DNA of 64,000 nucleotides, from NCBI GenBank assembly GCA_030762175.1, contig CM060843.1, positions 114,853,369-114,917,368 on the forward strand. The letters are read 5' to 3'. This DNA comes from Metallyticus violacea (taxonomy: Eukaryota; Arthropoda; Insecta; Mantodea; Metallyticidae). The number at the start of each line of letters is the position of its first letter. Position 1 is the stretch's first letter. Shown piece by piece: positions 46,833-58,140 of the stretch. The position numbers were made by a program, and so were the translations under genes. Below the pieces are notes generated by a model. The model did not search any database. It saw nothing but the letters and a program-made list of their open reading frames with translations, and was not told the DNA's origin.

Positions 46833-49674
46833 ACTTTATTTTGGAGGCATTTAAAATACACGATGAAGGAAGTAAACCTTGAAATCTAGAAGACATAAAA
46901 TGAACATCTGTTGCAAGATGGCGTCTTATTTCCTAAAAAGCATTTATGACTTCCAAAGGTAGAAGCTTTGAAAATGAGGGTGATTAATTTCAATATTAAA
47001 TTCTTAGTTCAGTCATTTTTATTAACTTGTTTGTTAAAAACTGTTTCGTTTCACTAAGCCGAATGCGTGGCCTTCTTCGATGACAAACTAACTGCCAAGC
47101 CTGCTGACATTTATGCCTAAACCACAAGCCATGAATAGTTTCTTCTATTTCAAAGTTCAGTGTCACAATTTTAACTAAATATTGCAAAATAAAATGCATT
47201 GCTTGTTCTCACCAAGTTACTTATCAAACATCCCTCATTTCAGACGTTCTCGACATCTGGTGCTTGTACTATCATCGCTGCTTTGATTTATTGATAATGG
47301 AACCAATTAACGATGTTATGATGAAGTTAACTTTTGAAAGCTGATCTAATTTTAAAAAAATCTGATACTGTTGCCTAATAAACATTAAGGGATAGAAAAT
47401 AAAGAAAACGTTCTTCTGACCAGTGAGATGATGTGGCTCACAAATATGACGGTAGTTATTTGGATTTTGAATTTACATTGACAGTGTAACCAATGAAGTG
47501 AGATACAGTGTGTACTGCTTATGAAGATTTTTGATCTCAGAATACATTATTTACAGTAAAACATGGTGTAAATCTAGAGATTAAGGAAAATACCAAATGT
47601 GCTGAGAATGCTTTGTCATCATTAAAAAAAGAAGCATATTCATAAAGTTCAAAAAACCTCATGCTATTGCAGAATAGCTAGTTATATTGGCTGTGTAGAT
47701 TTCGTTAATTATGACGGCGAGTATAGAAAATTTCTAGAAGAGAACGGTTATTTGTTGTAATATGGTTAGATACAAGTCTCCCCACCTCTAGGAAATGTGA
47801 GGAACGATAGCAGCTAATCAGTTCAAGACAGACTCGTAAACAGATGGGTTCTATTGGTGTCACATTTGCTCTTTTCTCCAGCTTGGAGGAGCCAGTTCAA
47901 GAACATGTGAAAGACATTTAATGAGGTATGTAGTAATTGTAGCTCTCTTTGGTAACCTGTGATTAAGTGATACATTTACATTACGTCTTAGTGAATTACA
48001 AGTATCTAATTTAACAAATTTCCGCTCATCTTCCATGTCAAATAAGTGTGATAATCGTGTTAGTTCAGTTAGTTAAACCCCATAGGGCTATGTCCTTATT
48101 CTTGGATATCGTAGAACGTGACAATATTAATTATAAGTTAAAAGAAAACTATTAAAGGAAGTAATTTGTGTTGAGTCTGGACGAGGCGGTAGAAATAATT
48201 AAGAATGCAACGTTGAATTGACTAAGTACAGTTTGCAGTGCAAGGACAAAGCATCAAAACTTGTTCGAAGATCTTTATAGAGGACTGCTGACATTTATTC
48301 TAAGCAAAGCTCTGAGTTTACTGTTGTACTATAGCACCGTTCACAGGGAAGCAATCGCACTCAAGAACCTGGTTCTGACTTTAGAACGTGTGCTGAATGT
48401 GATAAACTCTATATAAACTTGGCCAGTGGAAGAACTGTCTTTAAAACACTAGTGTGAGTGTATAGGAATGGAATGTACGTCTTTGTTGTTTCTTCCTCGT
48501 TCGCTCGTAAATTATTCCAGCATTGAATTATAGCAAAAACGCTCTGATATAAAACAGGTAAAGATTACAGTATATAAAATATTTTCTAATAATATTTTTT
48601 TGTAAAACTAGGGTACTTCTGGAATAATGTTAATATCTTCCTGCATAAACATTAACGTTTAAAATGGTCATGGATTTATCATCTTTCAAAAAAAATAAAC
48701 TTACAACTATGGAGGAAGAACATTTATGAACACAGATTATTTCTCACTTTTGCAACAGTTCATAATCTCAAATCAAACCGACTTTTCTCCATTCATTAAA
48801 TAATTTTTTGAAAAGTGTCAATTCCGTCTTACGAACTGGCTTAATATATTCAAGAAGACACATACTAAAATTTGCATGTATTCAAGGCCAGTTCAGAGTC
48901 AAAGATCCATCGATTATTTCCGTGAAATAAAGTATCTTTAAATGATATACTGAAAACAAATTTTGGGAGCGTGGAAGTAATCGAATATTAGTAAATTATG
49001 AATGTGGCCAAACTAAGCAATATTGGTTTCATTTGTGTCGTCATATTTTTCGTGAAGCAGGGTTTACGGTGTTCACTCTGATAAAAGCAAGAGTGTGCGA
49101 AAATCAAAGTGAAACAGGAAATGATTATAATTGTGTCTAGTATTATTAAAGAGATACGGTAAAATGAATACTACCTCGCCTTTTTAAAATTTATTTATTT
49201 AATGCCACGATTACTTAAAATGATTACGTATTTAAATCTTTCACATAAAATGTTCGTAATTTAAAATGCTTTTATTTGTCTTTTAGACTTAACCACCCTC
49301 GCACGGAATAGGCTAGGTGGTCTATATAATCACTTGCAGTATGGGAAAAGGAATTGGAATTCATTGACTCAATATATTTATTTTTCACTATTACTACTTA
49401 ATTTTTAAATGTAATATGCACTTTTTATTTGAAAGAAAAAATTAAGATAATACGGCAAGTCTCAAATTTTCTGCTTTATTCATAATTTGTAATTATCTAT
49501 TAAACTATAACTTAGACAATTTCCATTAAATGTGCACGAGATTTTACCCTGTTTAGGGCAGACGGAGGGATAGAAATTATTAACTTAATGCTTAGGTACC
49601 TTAGGTACCTATTCAGTATCATTATAAACGTTTCTCATTTATTTATTTAACCAAACACAAATCATTCGACTGCC
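46833..49674. other. 2.8 kb non-coding stretch
   Basis: No gene or repeat family recognised. Confidence 0.5.
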
Positions 49675-49934
49675 AACGGTGTGATCGTGAGCGGGAGATC
49701 TGGGATTTGATTTCCACCAGGAGCATTCTTCCTTAGTGAGATTTTTTCCCCGGGATTTTCTCAGTTCTTCATAATAGGCAAATGGCTGGAGAGGTACCCT
49801 AAACTTAGCCGTGGAACGCTTCCTTCCCTTAAAAAAAATCCTTTTCCAGTTCATCATTTCATATCATGTATCATCAGTGTCCACCACCTGTGATGCTTCA
49901 GTAGTAAAAGCTGGCGTTAAACACTTTAAAAAAG
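49675..49934 (+). mobile_element. SINE-A copy, degenerate head
   Basis: The head is reduced (A-box side partly deleted; gatcgtgagcgggagatctg then a broken B-box). The body is clear: ggtaccctaaacttag, gaacgcttccttcc, an internal A8, and tcatgtatcatcagtgtcc, ending gcgttaaacactttaaaaaa. Confidence 0.85.
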
Positions 49935-51126
49935 TAATTGAAGTCAGTTCTCAAATTCAGAGAAGAGAAATATTTGAAATCCGAAAACTAAGTGAAAACG
50001 TTAGAATCTCATCTAATATAAACTAATCTCTGACTGACCGCCATATCAGTATCATTTCAAAGAAACTATGATTCTGTTACGTTAAATAACTTTATCATGT
50101 TATTCTAAATGTGATTACATTAAATAAGAGAGATCCCAGCCTAATACTTCGTTTTTTTTTTGTTTTTTTTTTTTTTTTCGTGATTTTACATGGTCGCTTA
50201 CACGCATGCTGGTATGGACATTTTCATTCTACGGATTTCCCACTATTTCATTTCATATAATTTAATTACAATGGTTCTGTTACAGGGTCGAAATAATAGG
50301 CTAGGGAGTGATGCGGTGTGACAGTGACTTGCGCTTTGAGAGATTTCTGCTTCGACATGTTTTATGATATACTACTTTTCAGGAGTTGTAACTCCTTCAT
50401 CGGATTGTTATATTTAGGTACAATGTTAGGTATCCTGTCTATGTTCATACTTAACTTTAATATGCATAAACATGAAGTATCATTTCAGTGAATCTCGTTT
50501 TCTATTTTCTCTGTACATTTCAACATAATATAAATAAATTCAATAAATAGAGACGCATACACAACATTTACTATGTACATGTTTATTTGTTACTGTACTG
50601 CTATATTTTAATATACTTAATAATCAAGAAGAAAAAACTAAAATATTTTTGTATATTAAAACTAAATCACGATACTTGGAAAATTTTATCAATTTTGACT
50701 TATGTTGAGGTTGAAAGTTTTGCATCTGGACCCAATACATAGTTTTCCTTGAGTTAGGGCTTTTAATTTGTAGAAGCACATGCGATCCCTGCGTACTCGT
50801 TATTAAGAAAAGTCTATGGTTGCTTTTGCAGTACTCTACATGAGCTAGGTTTTTATAATTTACAGTCACAAACTGAATTTACTCTAAAGAAAATCACAAA
50901 ATCACAAAAAGCGATTCCTATAAATCAGCATTACAATGGGCATTTTGGAATGTAGACAGAACATAAAATGAAACCGAGTACATTGCGCTCGCTGAAATGT
51001 GTAGTATCATTCAGAACGCAAACAGCATTTCTTTGGCCGATTGACTGTTGCTCTGTTGCTTTTAGCTAATTCTAGTATATTTGTGCTTTTTAGCAACAAT
51101 AGGTTTAGAATATCCAGGTATCCACC
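49935..51126. other. Non-coding stretch
   Basis: Contains a T-rich run at about 50151-50180. Nothing else recognised. Confidence 0.5.
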
Positions 51127-51140
51127 ATCTCTATCTATCC

Positions 51141-51410
51141 ATCGCCGCGGGTGGCCGAGGTCGTTAAGGCTCGGAATTGTGAGCGGGAGGTCTGGGGTTC
51201 GCCCCACAGGACCGTCTTCCCTGACTGAGGTTTACTCCAGGTTTTCCTCAGCCCTCATAACTGGCAAATGCCGGGAAGGTACCCTAAACTTAGGCTTGGA
51301 ACGTTACCTACCTTAAAAAAAATCCTTTCCCAATTTATCATTTCATTTTATGTATCATCAGTGTCCACCGTCCACCGTAGTGAAAACGGGCGTCAAACAC
51401 CATTAAAAAA
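51141..51410 (+). mobile_element. SINE-A copy with likely target-site duplication
   Basis: Head atcgccgcgggtggccgagg, B-box damaged by a small deletion (ggttcgccccac), body complete, and the 3' part shortened by loss of tgtggtgcct. The 10-mer atctctatct lies at 51127-51136 and 51415-51424; it is low-complexity, so the duplication is likely rather than certain. Confidence 0.88.
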
Positions 51411-51424
51411 ATCTATCTCTATCT

Positions 51425-52357
51425 GGGTTCTAAGAAAGTACATAGTACTAATTTCCTGCTGTATTCGCCATTTTTTAATTTTATGGCAATTCACTCATTT
51501 AAAAAAATTAATATAGAGAGTATAGAAGATTTGAACTTCTAATTTAATGTGATTTTATATACAAATATAAACCAACACGTGTTATGTGTATGGCTTCACT
51601 CCCAGTAAACATCTTTCTCTGTTTAACTGTTTGGTTATTTTTTCAAATTGTTTCAGTGTTGTGCACTTCAGCACAGGTTTTCCATTCCTCCTCTGATAGT
51701 TTAGGGAATTTATTACTGCTCAATGCTCGCTTAGTATGCAACAGGTTTGTATTCGAGAGAACTAAACAGTCTGTGCGATCGAGTATTTTTAACATACCTC
51801 TATTTTGAATTGGGTGATGTGTATAGCTAACATTGATATACGGTAAAATGGCACAGTTTCGAAAATGGCACAATTCTAAACGATATGTGTTTTGCTCTAA
51901 TTTTTAATATTTCAAAAGTTAACTATTTTAGTTAAAAGGTATCGTGAGGGATTCGTTTGTTGCTCTGTCCACATAAAATCTTCTGCCAGTTTGTACTATA
52001 AACAAATAATTTCCTAAGCGAAGATAGCTATTTTTTCCTTTTTAAAATTGCACGTTGCATAATGAATCATATATATTCGTTCTATTCATGTATATAAAAA
52101 CATTTGCTGTTGAGAATGAGGACATTCATAATCTCAGTGAATGAGGACAACTCATAATCTCAAATTCTGCAGATAATGGAGGACAAGACTACAAAGTAGA
52201 TTGTATTTTTTGGATAGTTATGGAATTATTAAATAGTTTCACTAGACCAGCAAAACCTTGAATGATTTTTTGGCACAATCCTCAACATAACAAATAAAGC
52301 TTCGAATGCTGTTTAATGACATTCCTAATGTGTTATTTGTAGTATTTGTTATTTAAA
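51425..52357. other. Non-coding stretch
   Basis: Overlapping frames on both strands around 51584-51873 are unrecognised. Nothing else seen. Confidence 0.45.
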
Positions 52358-52950
52358 ATGTATGTACCTCCAAAGAAAATAAAAACGTATTTCAGATGGG
52401 ATTCTGCCGAGATGGAAGCAGCAGTAAACGGTGTCATGTTAAGTGGTTTCTCGCTGCGGTGAGAGTATGAATTATATTCGTTTCTATTCAGCAACTTTCG
52501 TGGTAGAACTATTAGTGAAAAGGTGAGCTAAGCTGATCTGAATGGTGGAAAATATTGAACATCCATCACTACTTACGGGAAACATGGAAAAGGCTTCAGT
52601 GAACAAGTTCCTGTAGAAATACGAGTAGATCTCACATCTCTTCAAGTGAAGCCCGCTGCATTTCATTTGGCTGTGGATAGCGGAATCCGTTACCCCTGAA
52701 GCCTAGAGGATAAATTGACTAGCTCATGGCCCTTATGAAGGTATACTCAAATACACTTTACTTATATACTTTCAGAATTAAGGAGGGCAATAGCTGAAAG
52801 TTTGATGTAAAGGATATCCAAAATTATTACCTAACTTTGAAATAAATAATCATATGTTATGCGTTTTTGATAAACTGCATTGTATAGACAACGTCGAAGA
52901 GTCAGGGGTTATTTTAAATAAAAGACAGCTAAAAATAAGAAAAATGCACA
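52358..52950 (+). pseudogene. pogo-like transposase remnant
   Basis: Three blocks occur in the order expected for a pogo/Tigger-type transposase. First, RWDSAEMEAAVNGVMLSG (about 52394-52447) matches the N-terminal psq-type helix-turn-helix start ('W..E.M..A+..V..G'). Second, LQVKPAAFHLAVDSGIRYP (about 52640-52698) matches the CENP-B-type DNA-binding region. Third, CIDNVEESGV (about 52882-52911) sits where the catalytic NVDETG motif is expected, with the aspartate replaced by glutamate. Stops and frameshifts separate them and the spacing is shortened. No TIRs were identified and nothing after the third block could be aligned by eye. Confidence 0.5.
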
Positions 52951-53858
52951 GTGTAACTTTGTGCCACTTACAGATTTTGAAGGCGTAAAGAATTCAGCAA
53001 TGGCTTACCACCATGTTCAGTTGTGCGGATGGTTGACTCAGGCTAGATACACAGTGATTGTCTCCTTGTATGACCGGAGCATTTCAATCGCTCTAAGGCA
53101 CTTGACAGCGTTCTGATAATTATGGAGTTGTACAATTTTGACTTTGGAGTACTGCAAAGAAAATGATATCAAACTTAAAGTACTGTTAACCATAGTAAAC
53201 ATTTCCTTCACTTGTGGATAGAAATTCGTTGAATCCTTGAAGCTTGCTACCTCAATAAATCAACTCCAGTTAGGATGTCCCAAAACAAAAGTCAGTCCAC
53301 TGGTTACCGAATTTTGGAACATTACAATTCTACGATTAAAGGATGTCGACGAAGTTGACTACGTTGAAAAATAAGGTGTTAATAGCGGTAGAATACAGTG
53401 CACCATTTGTTATCCTAAATGTTGTATTTCCTGTAAACTGTTGCAAGGAATAATAAATATTTAGTTAAAGGAAAGCGCAGTAGCCCTGATAAATCATTTC
53501 TTACTATACATCTACTGCGAACAGATGTATCAACATGACAGATTTGCTTAAACTGATAAATACTACCCTAAGTAATGTCGAGGTTCATTAGTGGCACTGC
53601 ATTTGTAAAGCAGAACAAAAAAGTAAGAAATGGAGACACTTTCCTTTCTGTCTTTCAAGTGCGATTCCTTTCGCTTTTACAGAATCCATTAAGGCAGTCT
53701 TTGGTGTATGTTTCTCGGGGATAAAGCGAAAGAAGAGCTAAGATATCCGCTTTCATGTTCTACCTGCTGATTGCTGCAGCAAAAACCAACGTCGCATTCT
53801 GGGTTACCAATGCGGTCTACTTTCTAGACTTACTCATGTCTGAGTTCTTTTTCTTTTC
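52951..53858. other. Non-coding stretch
   Basis: May hold unalignable 3' remains of the pogo-like copy. No motif recognised. Confidence 0.4.
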
Positions 53859-54125
53859 TTTTTTTTTTTAAACAGTGTTTAACGCCCGTTTTTACTACTG
53901 AGGCTGACAATGGTGATACATGAAATGGAATGATGTATTGGGAAAGGATTTTTTTTAAGGAAGGAAACGCTCCAGGCTTAAGTTTAGGGTACCTTCCCGA
54001 CATTTACCATTTATGAGGACTGGGGAAAACCCGGAAAAAGTCAAGGAAAGACGGTCCTGCCAGGATTCGAACCCCAGACCTCCGCTCATGATTCCGCTCG
54101 TTAACGACCTCGGCCAACCGCTGCG
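53859..54125 (-). mobile_element. SINE-A copy, full length
   Basis: T-run at 53859-53869 (tail), then gtgtttaacgcccgtttttac, body with the internal T8 at about 53948-53956, and head ending at 54125 with the B-box complement ggattcgaacc intact. About a dozen bases of the 3' hairpin region are lost. No clear flanking duplication. Confidence 0.88.
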
Positions 54126-54559
54126 GTCTATGATGCCTACACATCACGGACATTATGAAGGAACTCATCTCTCTTGAGTGCATTACTTACGGAACTTTAA
54201 GGTACTTCTGGAAATAGTAGAATGCACCACTTAAAACAATACAATTGTTTTCTTTATTCTTTATGTATACTTACAATTTATTTCAGTTTTATCCTAAATG
54301 AGTTTAAATGATTTTGTGACACCTTCCCGGACATTTGGTGACATTTGCTTGGTGGGTCCGAGTTCTGGAAACCTACTAATTAGGCGATTTAGAACTTTTG
54401 AGTATCAAAAAAAGAGGATAAAGGGGAAAATACTCCCCTTGATGTTGCCAGCAGATGATCTTGTTAGTTAATCATAAGCGATTCATTATAAATTATACGA
54501 AGTTAACATTTCGCTAAGTTGCATTTTCTGTGGATTTCATGGGGCCACCGAAACTAGCA
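54126..54559. other. Non-coding stretch
   Basis: Nothing recognised between the SINE-A head and the transposase remnant. Confidence 0.5.
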
Positions 54560-55657
54560 ATGAATAAGTCATTGTTTATCTATAACGCATATCAATATAC
54601 AGAAGATTATACAACAAGGAAAAGTCACTTATTGACGCTGTGCGAATTATAAAAAGAAAAACTGTAAAACAGTGTTAAAATACAAAAACACGACGGGGAA
54701 ATTTTTCTTCTGCAGGATGATAATAGAGGACCTCAGATAGGATATTATGTTTCCAGTGCAAAAGGAAGGAATGTTTACGTAGCTGTTTCATCCTTTTTAA
54801 ATGATGGAATATTCAAAATTTCTAGTCAGCAATTTAAGCAAGTATTTATAGACCATGCTGATCTGGGAACCTTTTTGGAAGAAACCAATGTGGAACCTGT
54901 ATTGTTACAGTTCTGTCAAAGTGGATGCGCAAAACTGACGAGAGGTATTTCACAGTTTCAAATAATTACTTGCCGGGCTGGATTCCAAAGACACATTTGT
55001 GATTTTGAGATGTTTATCACTGATTAATTAAGATTTTGTTTCTATGAACAAAGATTTTTGTTGTAATTATCATTTTAATTAGTACTTATGAAGAAAAGTG
55101 CGGGGATTTGAATTAGTGACAGAATACTTGCAAAATGAAAAACATCGGATTTATATTCAGATATGTGCTGCATTAGCGCAAGTGCCTTGAAACGTGATTG
55201 ACGGCGCTTTGTTAGGCTTCCAGAAAAATACAGCAAAAATGAAAAGTTCCGAAGTTTCTATGATCACTTCGTCAATAAATGGCTGGGGAACGAAATTCTT
55301 CCGAGAAATGAGTATATGGAACAGCCCAGGCAAACAAAACCAGGAGCAACAAAGTCTCTGAAGGATGGAATCGAAGACTAAACAGCCTGATTTCCAGAGC
55401 ACGATACCAATTAGTAAACACCCTCTGAGAAGATACCAAATATCATGCTCATACATGCAATAGAAAATATTTTAAACCTGAGGACAAGAAAGGGGAAAAG
55501 AAAATCAACAATAAAGTCTGATCAAGTCATAAGCAAAGCATTATATAATCTTAATAAAAATGGAAACCTTATGCATTTCTTAAAAGTAATGACCTGCAGT
55601 GAATTTCGATTCAATATTAAACAGAAGAAGCACTCCGGTATGAAACATTGTGCGTAA
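54560..55657 (+). pseudogene. FLYWCH/MULE-type transposase pseudogene
   Basis: A decayed transposase readable in a single frame from ATG 54560. The N-terminal block NAYQYTEDYTTRKSH looks like a FLYWCH zinc-finger strand. After stops at 54650 and 54665 the frame is open from 54668 to the TAA at 55025-55027 (119 codons). It contains LNDGIFKISSQQFKQVFIDH, close to the 'DGTFK..P..F.Q.+.IH' motif around the first catalytic aspartate of MULE transposases, and later CDFEMF, where 'TDFE' is expected. Stops then accumulate (55064, 55076, 55109, 55136). The C-terminal region resumes in the same frame with EKFRSFYDHFVNKWLGNE (55241-55294) and PNIMLIHAIENILNLRTR (from 55436), as in MULE proteins. It is intronless and inactive. 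TIRs were not found. Confidence 0.6.
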
Positions 55658-56565
55658 AAACTGACAGTTCCTTTGGAAAAATGTTTTTTAAAAAGGTACA
55701 GACGATTATTTCTACTATAAATAATAATTATATTTCCAAAATGCTTATAAAGCAGAAAAAGAAATAAATAAGATTAAAATAAAAAAAATATGGGGAAAGC
55801 AAAGAGGCGATTTCCATGCGGCATTTTCTGGAAACAACAACCTTTATCCGTGGTCAGGTACCAAATTGGAGAAATTAGTTTGAATTCATGTATAAGGAGT
55901 TGTTCTGGAAAAGGGTCTCCGAGTTTGTAAATCATACCCTTTTTAAATGGAGTACTCTGCGTAAATGCTTAATGGGATAATTAAACATGTTAAATTACTG
56001 AAAAATATGTTTAACCTGCTCTCAAACGTGCTTAGCACAGTGAAAAATAAATTGTTTAACGTGTCCTTACTTTAAACAAAATGTAAACTTACTGAAAATT
56101 ATAACGTTTAACCTGCCCTCATTTGTCAACAAAGCAAATTTTATGAACACTGTTTACAGTCTGCATAAATTTGTGTAAGGAAAACACTTTAATTAAAGTT
56201 ACCAAACGTTGCGGATATAATTCATGACAATATTTTTCAATAAATAAATTTGCCTAACAGGATCCGAGCTGTGCAGTTTTTTATGGTCAGAATAACTATC
56301 AACGTTAGGTTAATATTAAAGTGCACTGCTATTGATAGCGTTAATTATTTGACCAAATCCATAAAATTATTTGTTTATTTTAGCAAAATATACATACTAG
56401 GGATAAGTCATAAGTCATGCCAACTTTCCTTTTTCCGCGAAAAAGAGATAACACGAAATACCTAAGATATACAATTGAAATTATATGGCATTTACTGCCC
56501 TATGCTGCCATCAAGTCTGGATCTAGTCAACTCTCGTAGAGCAGAGGAAAAATACAGGTAACCGA
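55658..56565. other. Non-coding stretch
   Basis: AT-rich. Nothing recognised. Confidence 0.5.
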
Positions 56566-57811
56566 ACAATACTGTTTATTATAGCAGGGACAAAAGTTAT
56601 ACACAACTACTGACATAGGGTTGCAAATCCGTCACGGGACAGGTCTCCCAGGTAATCCACGGTGTTTAGCAGCCTTCGAAGTAGTCTCCAAATACATCAT
56701 TGGTTTGTTGTCAGCGATGGGGAAGGCGCTAAATACCATCTGCTGCATGTAAGTTGATGATGGGAGCCACCTTGCCTCAAATGCTGTCAAAACGTCTGCT
56801 TTGTTAGTAAAATGTTGCACACGGAATGCCTGCTTCACTTTGGGGATGAGATCATAATCACAGAGAGTGAGATCGGGAGAAAATTGCAGAAGTGGAAGAA
56901 CTTCCTGACAGTTGACATTGTCGACTGTGTGAACTGTCTCATTATCGTTGAGAACAATGCCGCTGTTCCAAGTGCTGGCCGTTTGTGACATGGCGCATTT
57001 GTGACACTAAAAAGGCCTGTAATACTGGGCATTCACAATGGTCCTTTCACGCACTGGATGACACACAAGAACACCTTGACTATTATATGCCATAAAGATC
57101 ATGACTTTTCTTGGTGAAGAATACGCTGATGACCTGAGATGTTAAAGAGCGTCCTTAAATAAACAATTGGTGAAGAAGTTTGGCGAAGCTTTGTGTTTGC
57201 GTGATGACCCCGAGTGATGACCTTCATTGGACTGTGGTTTGAGTTCTCGTTCATACGCCCTTGCTCACAATTCATCAATTGCAATGATGCGATTCAACAT
57301 GACATTCCGTTTTGTCTGAAGCCTCGGTAGATTGATGCTTCATGTTTCGTGGTGAGTTCACTTCTGTACCTCACTTAATTGATGTGGCAACATTTACCGC
57401 ATGTTAAATGCGGTGCTCTATTTTAGCCGGAATTCCGTTTGCTCTTCTAATTCCACAAGTGTCCAGCGCCTAAGCATGTTCCACCACCATCACCGGTACA
57501 TTCTTGTCCACGGACACGGGATGGCCACTGCGCGGTATATCGACAGTCGTTATTCTCATACCCATTTGAAGGCCTCTGTACACCTCGCCACTGTTCGATA
57601 AGACAGGGCACGAGCATTCAATAGATACTTCTCGTAACTCTGTGAGGCATTTTCTTGCATTCCTGCAGCTGAGAAATGCTATTTTCACAAAAACACGTTT
57701 GTAATCTCCATTCCTGATAACTGGCTCTCTCCAAACGAACTTTGTTCGCACTGCTAAGACACGCAGTGTCATATGTACGTTGGTGGCTTCATTGGAAAAA
57801 AAATGTTCCAT
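56566..57811 (-). pseudogene. mariner-type (DD34D-like) transposase pseudogene, SINE-interrupted
   Basis: Nearly full-length minus-strand transposase, about 360 codons without its insertion. The N-terminus from ATG 57811 includes IAFLSCRNARKCLTELREV and, after frame changes, RSGHPVSVDKN. The first catalytic aspartate is in AIDE (57276-57274), followed by a stop where tryptophan is usual. KVMIFMAYNSQGVLVCHPV precedes the second, in LNDNE (56946-56944). The third is in SPDLTLCDYDL (56859-56857). All three acids survive, but only 28 residues separate the last two instead of 34, so about six codons are deleted. The C-terminus FGDYFEGC ends with TAA at 56668-56666 in another frame. AATAAA follows at about 56575. 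A SINE-B tail piece interrupts it at 57122-57166. No TIRs recognised. Confidence 0.7.
57122..57166 (+). mobile_element. 45-bp SINE-B 3' end with 11-bp target-site duplication
   Basis: The insert runs from tacgctgatgacctgag to gtccttaaataaacaa, which is the last part of SINE-B including its tail. It is flanked by ttggtgaagaa at 57111-57121 and again at 57167-57177. Removing the insert and one duplicate rejoins the mariner reading frame around FFTK. It is therefore a severely 5'-truncated retroposition. Confidence 0.88.
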
Positions 57812-57964
57812 ATACTTTCAATTGTATTTATCAGATTTTTCAATGTTGTCCCATGTTTGAGGGAAAAAAAAATAGTTGCCATGACATGATTTATCCATAG
57901 TAAAATAAACTGATAAACTAAACATAATAATTGGTATAATGGGTTCAAATAATGAATCGAAGAG

Positions 57965-58140
57965 AAAGTTTTGAGAAGTCAATAAGCGATTTTCATTCAT
58001 TTGTATTCGTGGTAATATCTCTAATTCCGCAATTCTCTCAAATTTTGCCCAGATATTTTCTTTAATTTCCTGTGCAGTATGGGGGTTATTACTGTAGACT
58101 TTCCTCAAGCTTTGAACTTACATACAAGGCATTAAATTAC
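57965..58140 (-). pseudogene. C-terminal fragment of another IS630/mariner-type transposase
   Basis: The minus strand reads LRKVYSNNPHTAQEIKENIW followed by AKFERIAELEILPRIQMNEN, preceded by a decayed LMPC block. The pattern 'K.+VY...P.T..+LK.NI...I..I' after the third catalytic motif is the normal C-terminal tail of Tc1/mariner-superfamily transposases. The catalytic acid itself is not preserved. It lies just upstream of the larger mariner copy but does not belong to it, since that copy has its own C-terminus. Confidence 0.45.

Noticed and set aside
54700..54716. Strong splice-acceptor-like tttttcttctgcag before a long start-less frame
   Set aside because: The reading frame continues upstream through the site to a MULE/FLYWCH-like head in the same frame, so an intronless transposon remnant explains it better.
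56632..56991. Reading the 119-codon frame as an intact gene
   Set aside because: Its last 40 codons are out of frame with the mariner C-terminus, which appears in another frame ending FGDYFEGC, so the frame is a frameshifted pseudogene product.
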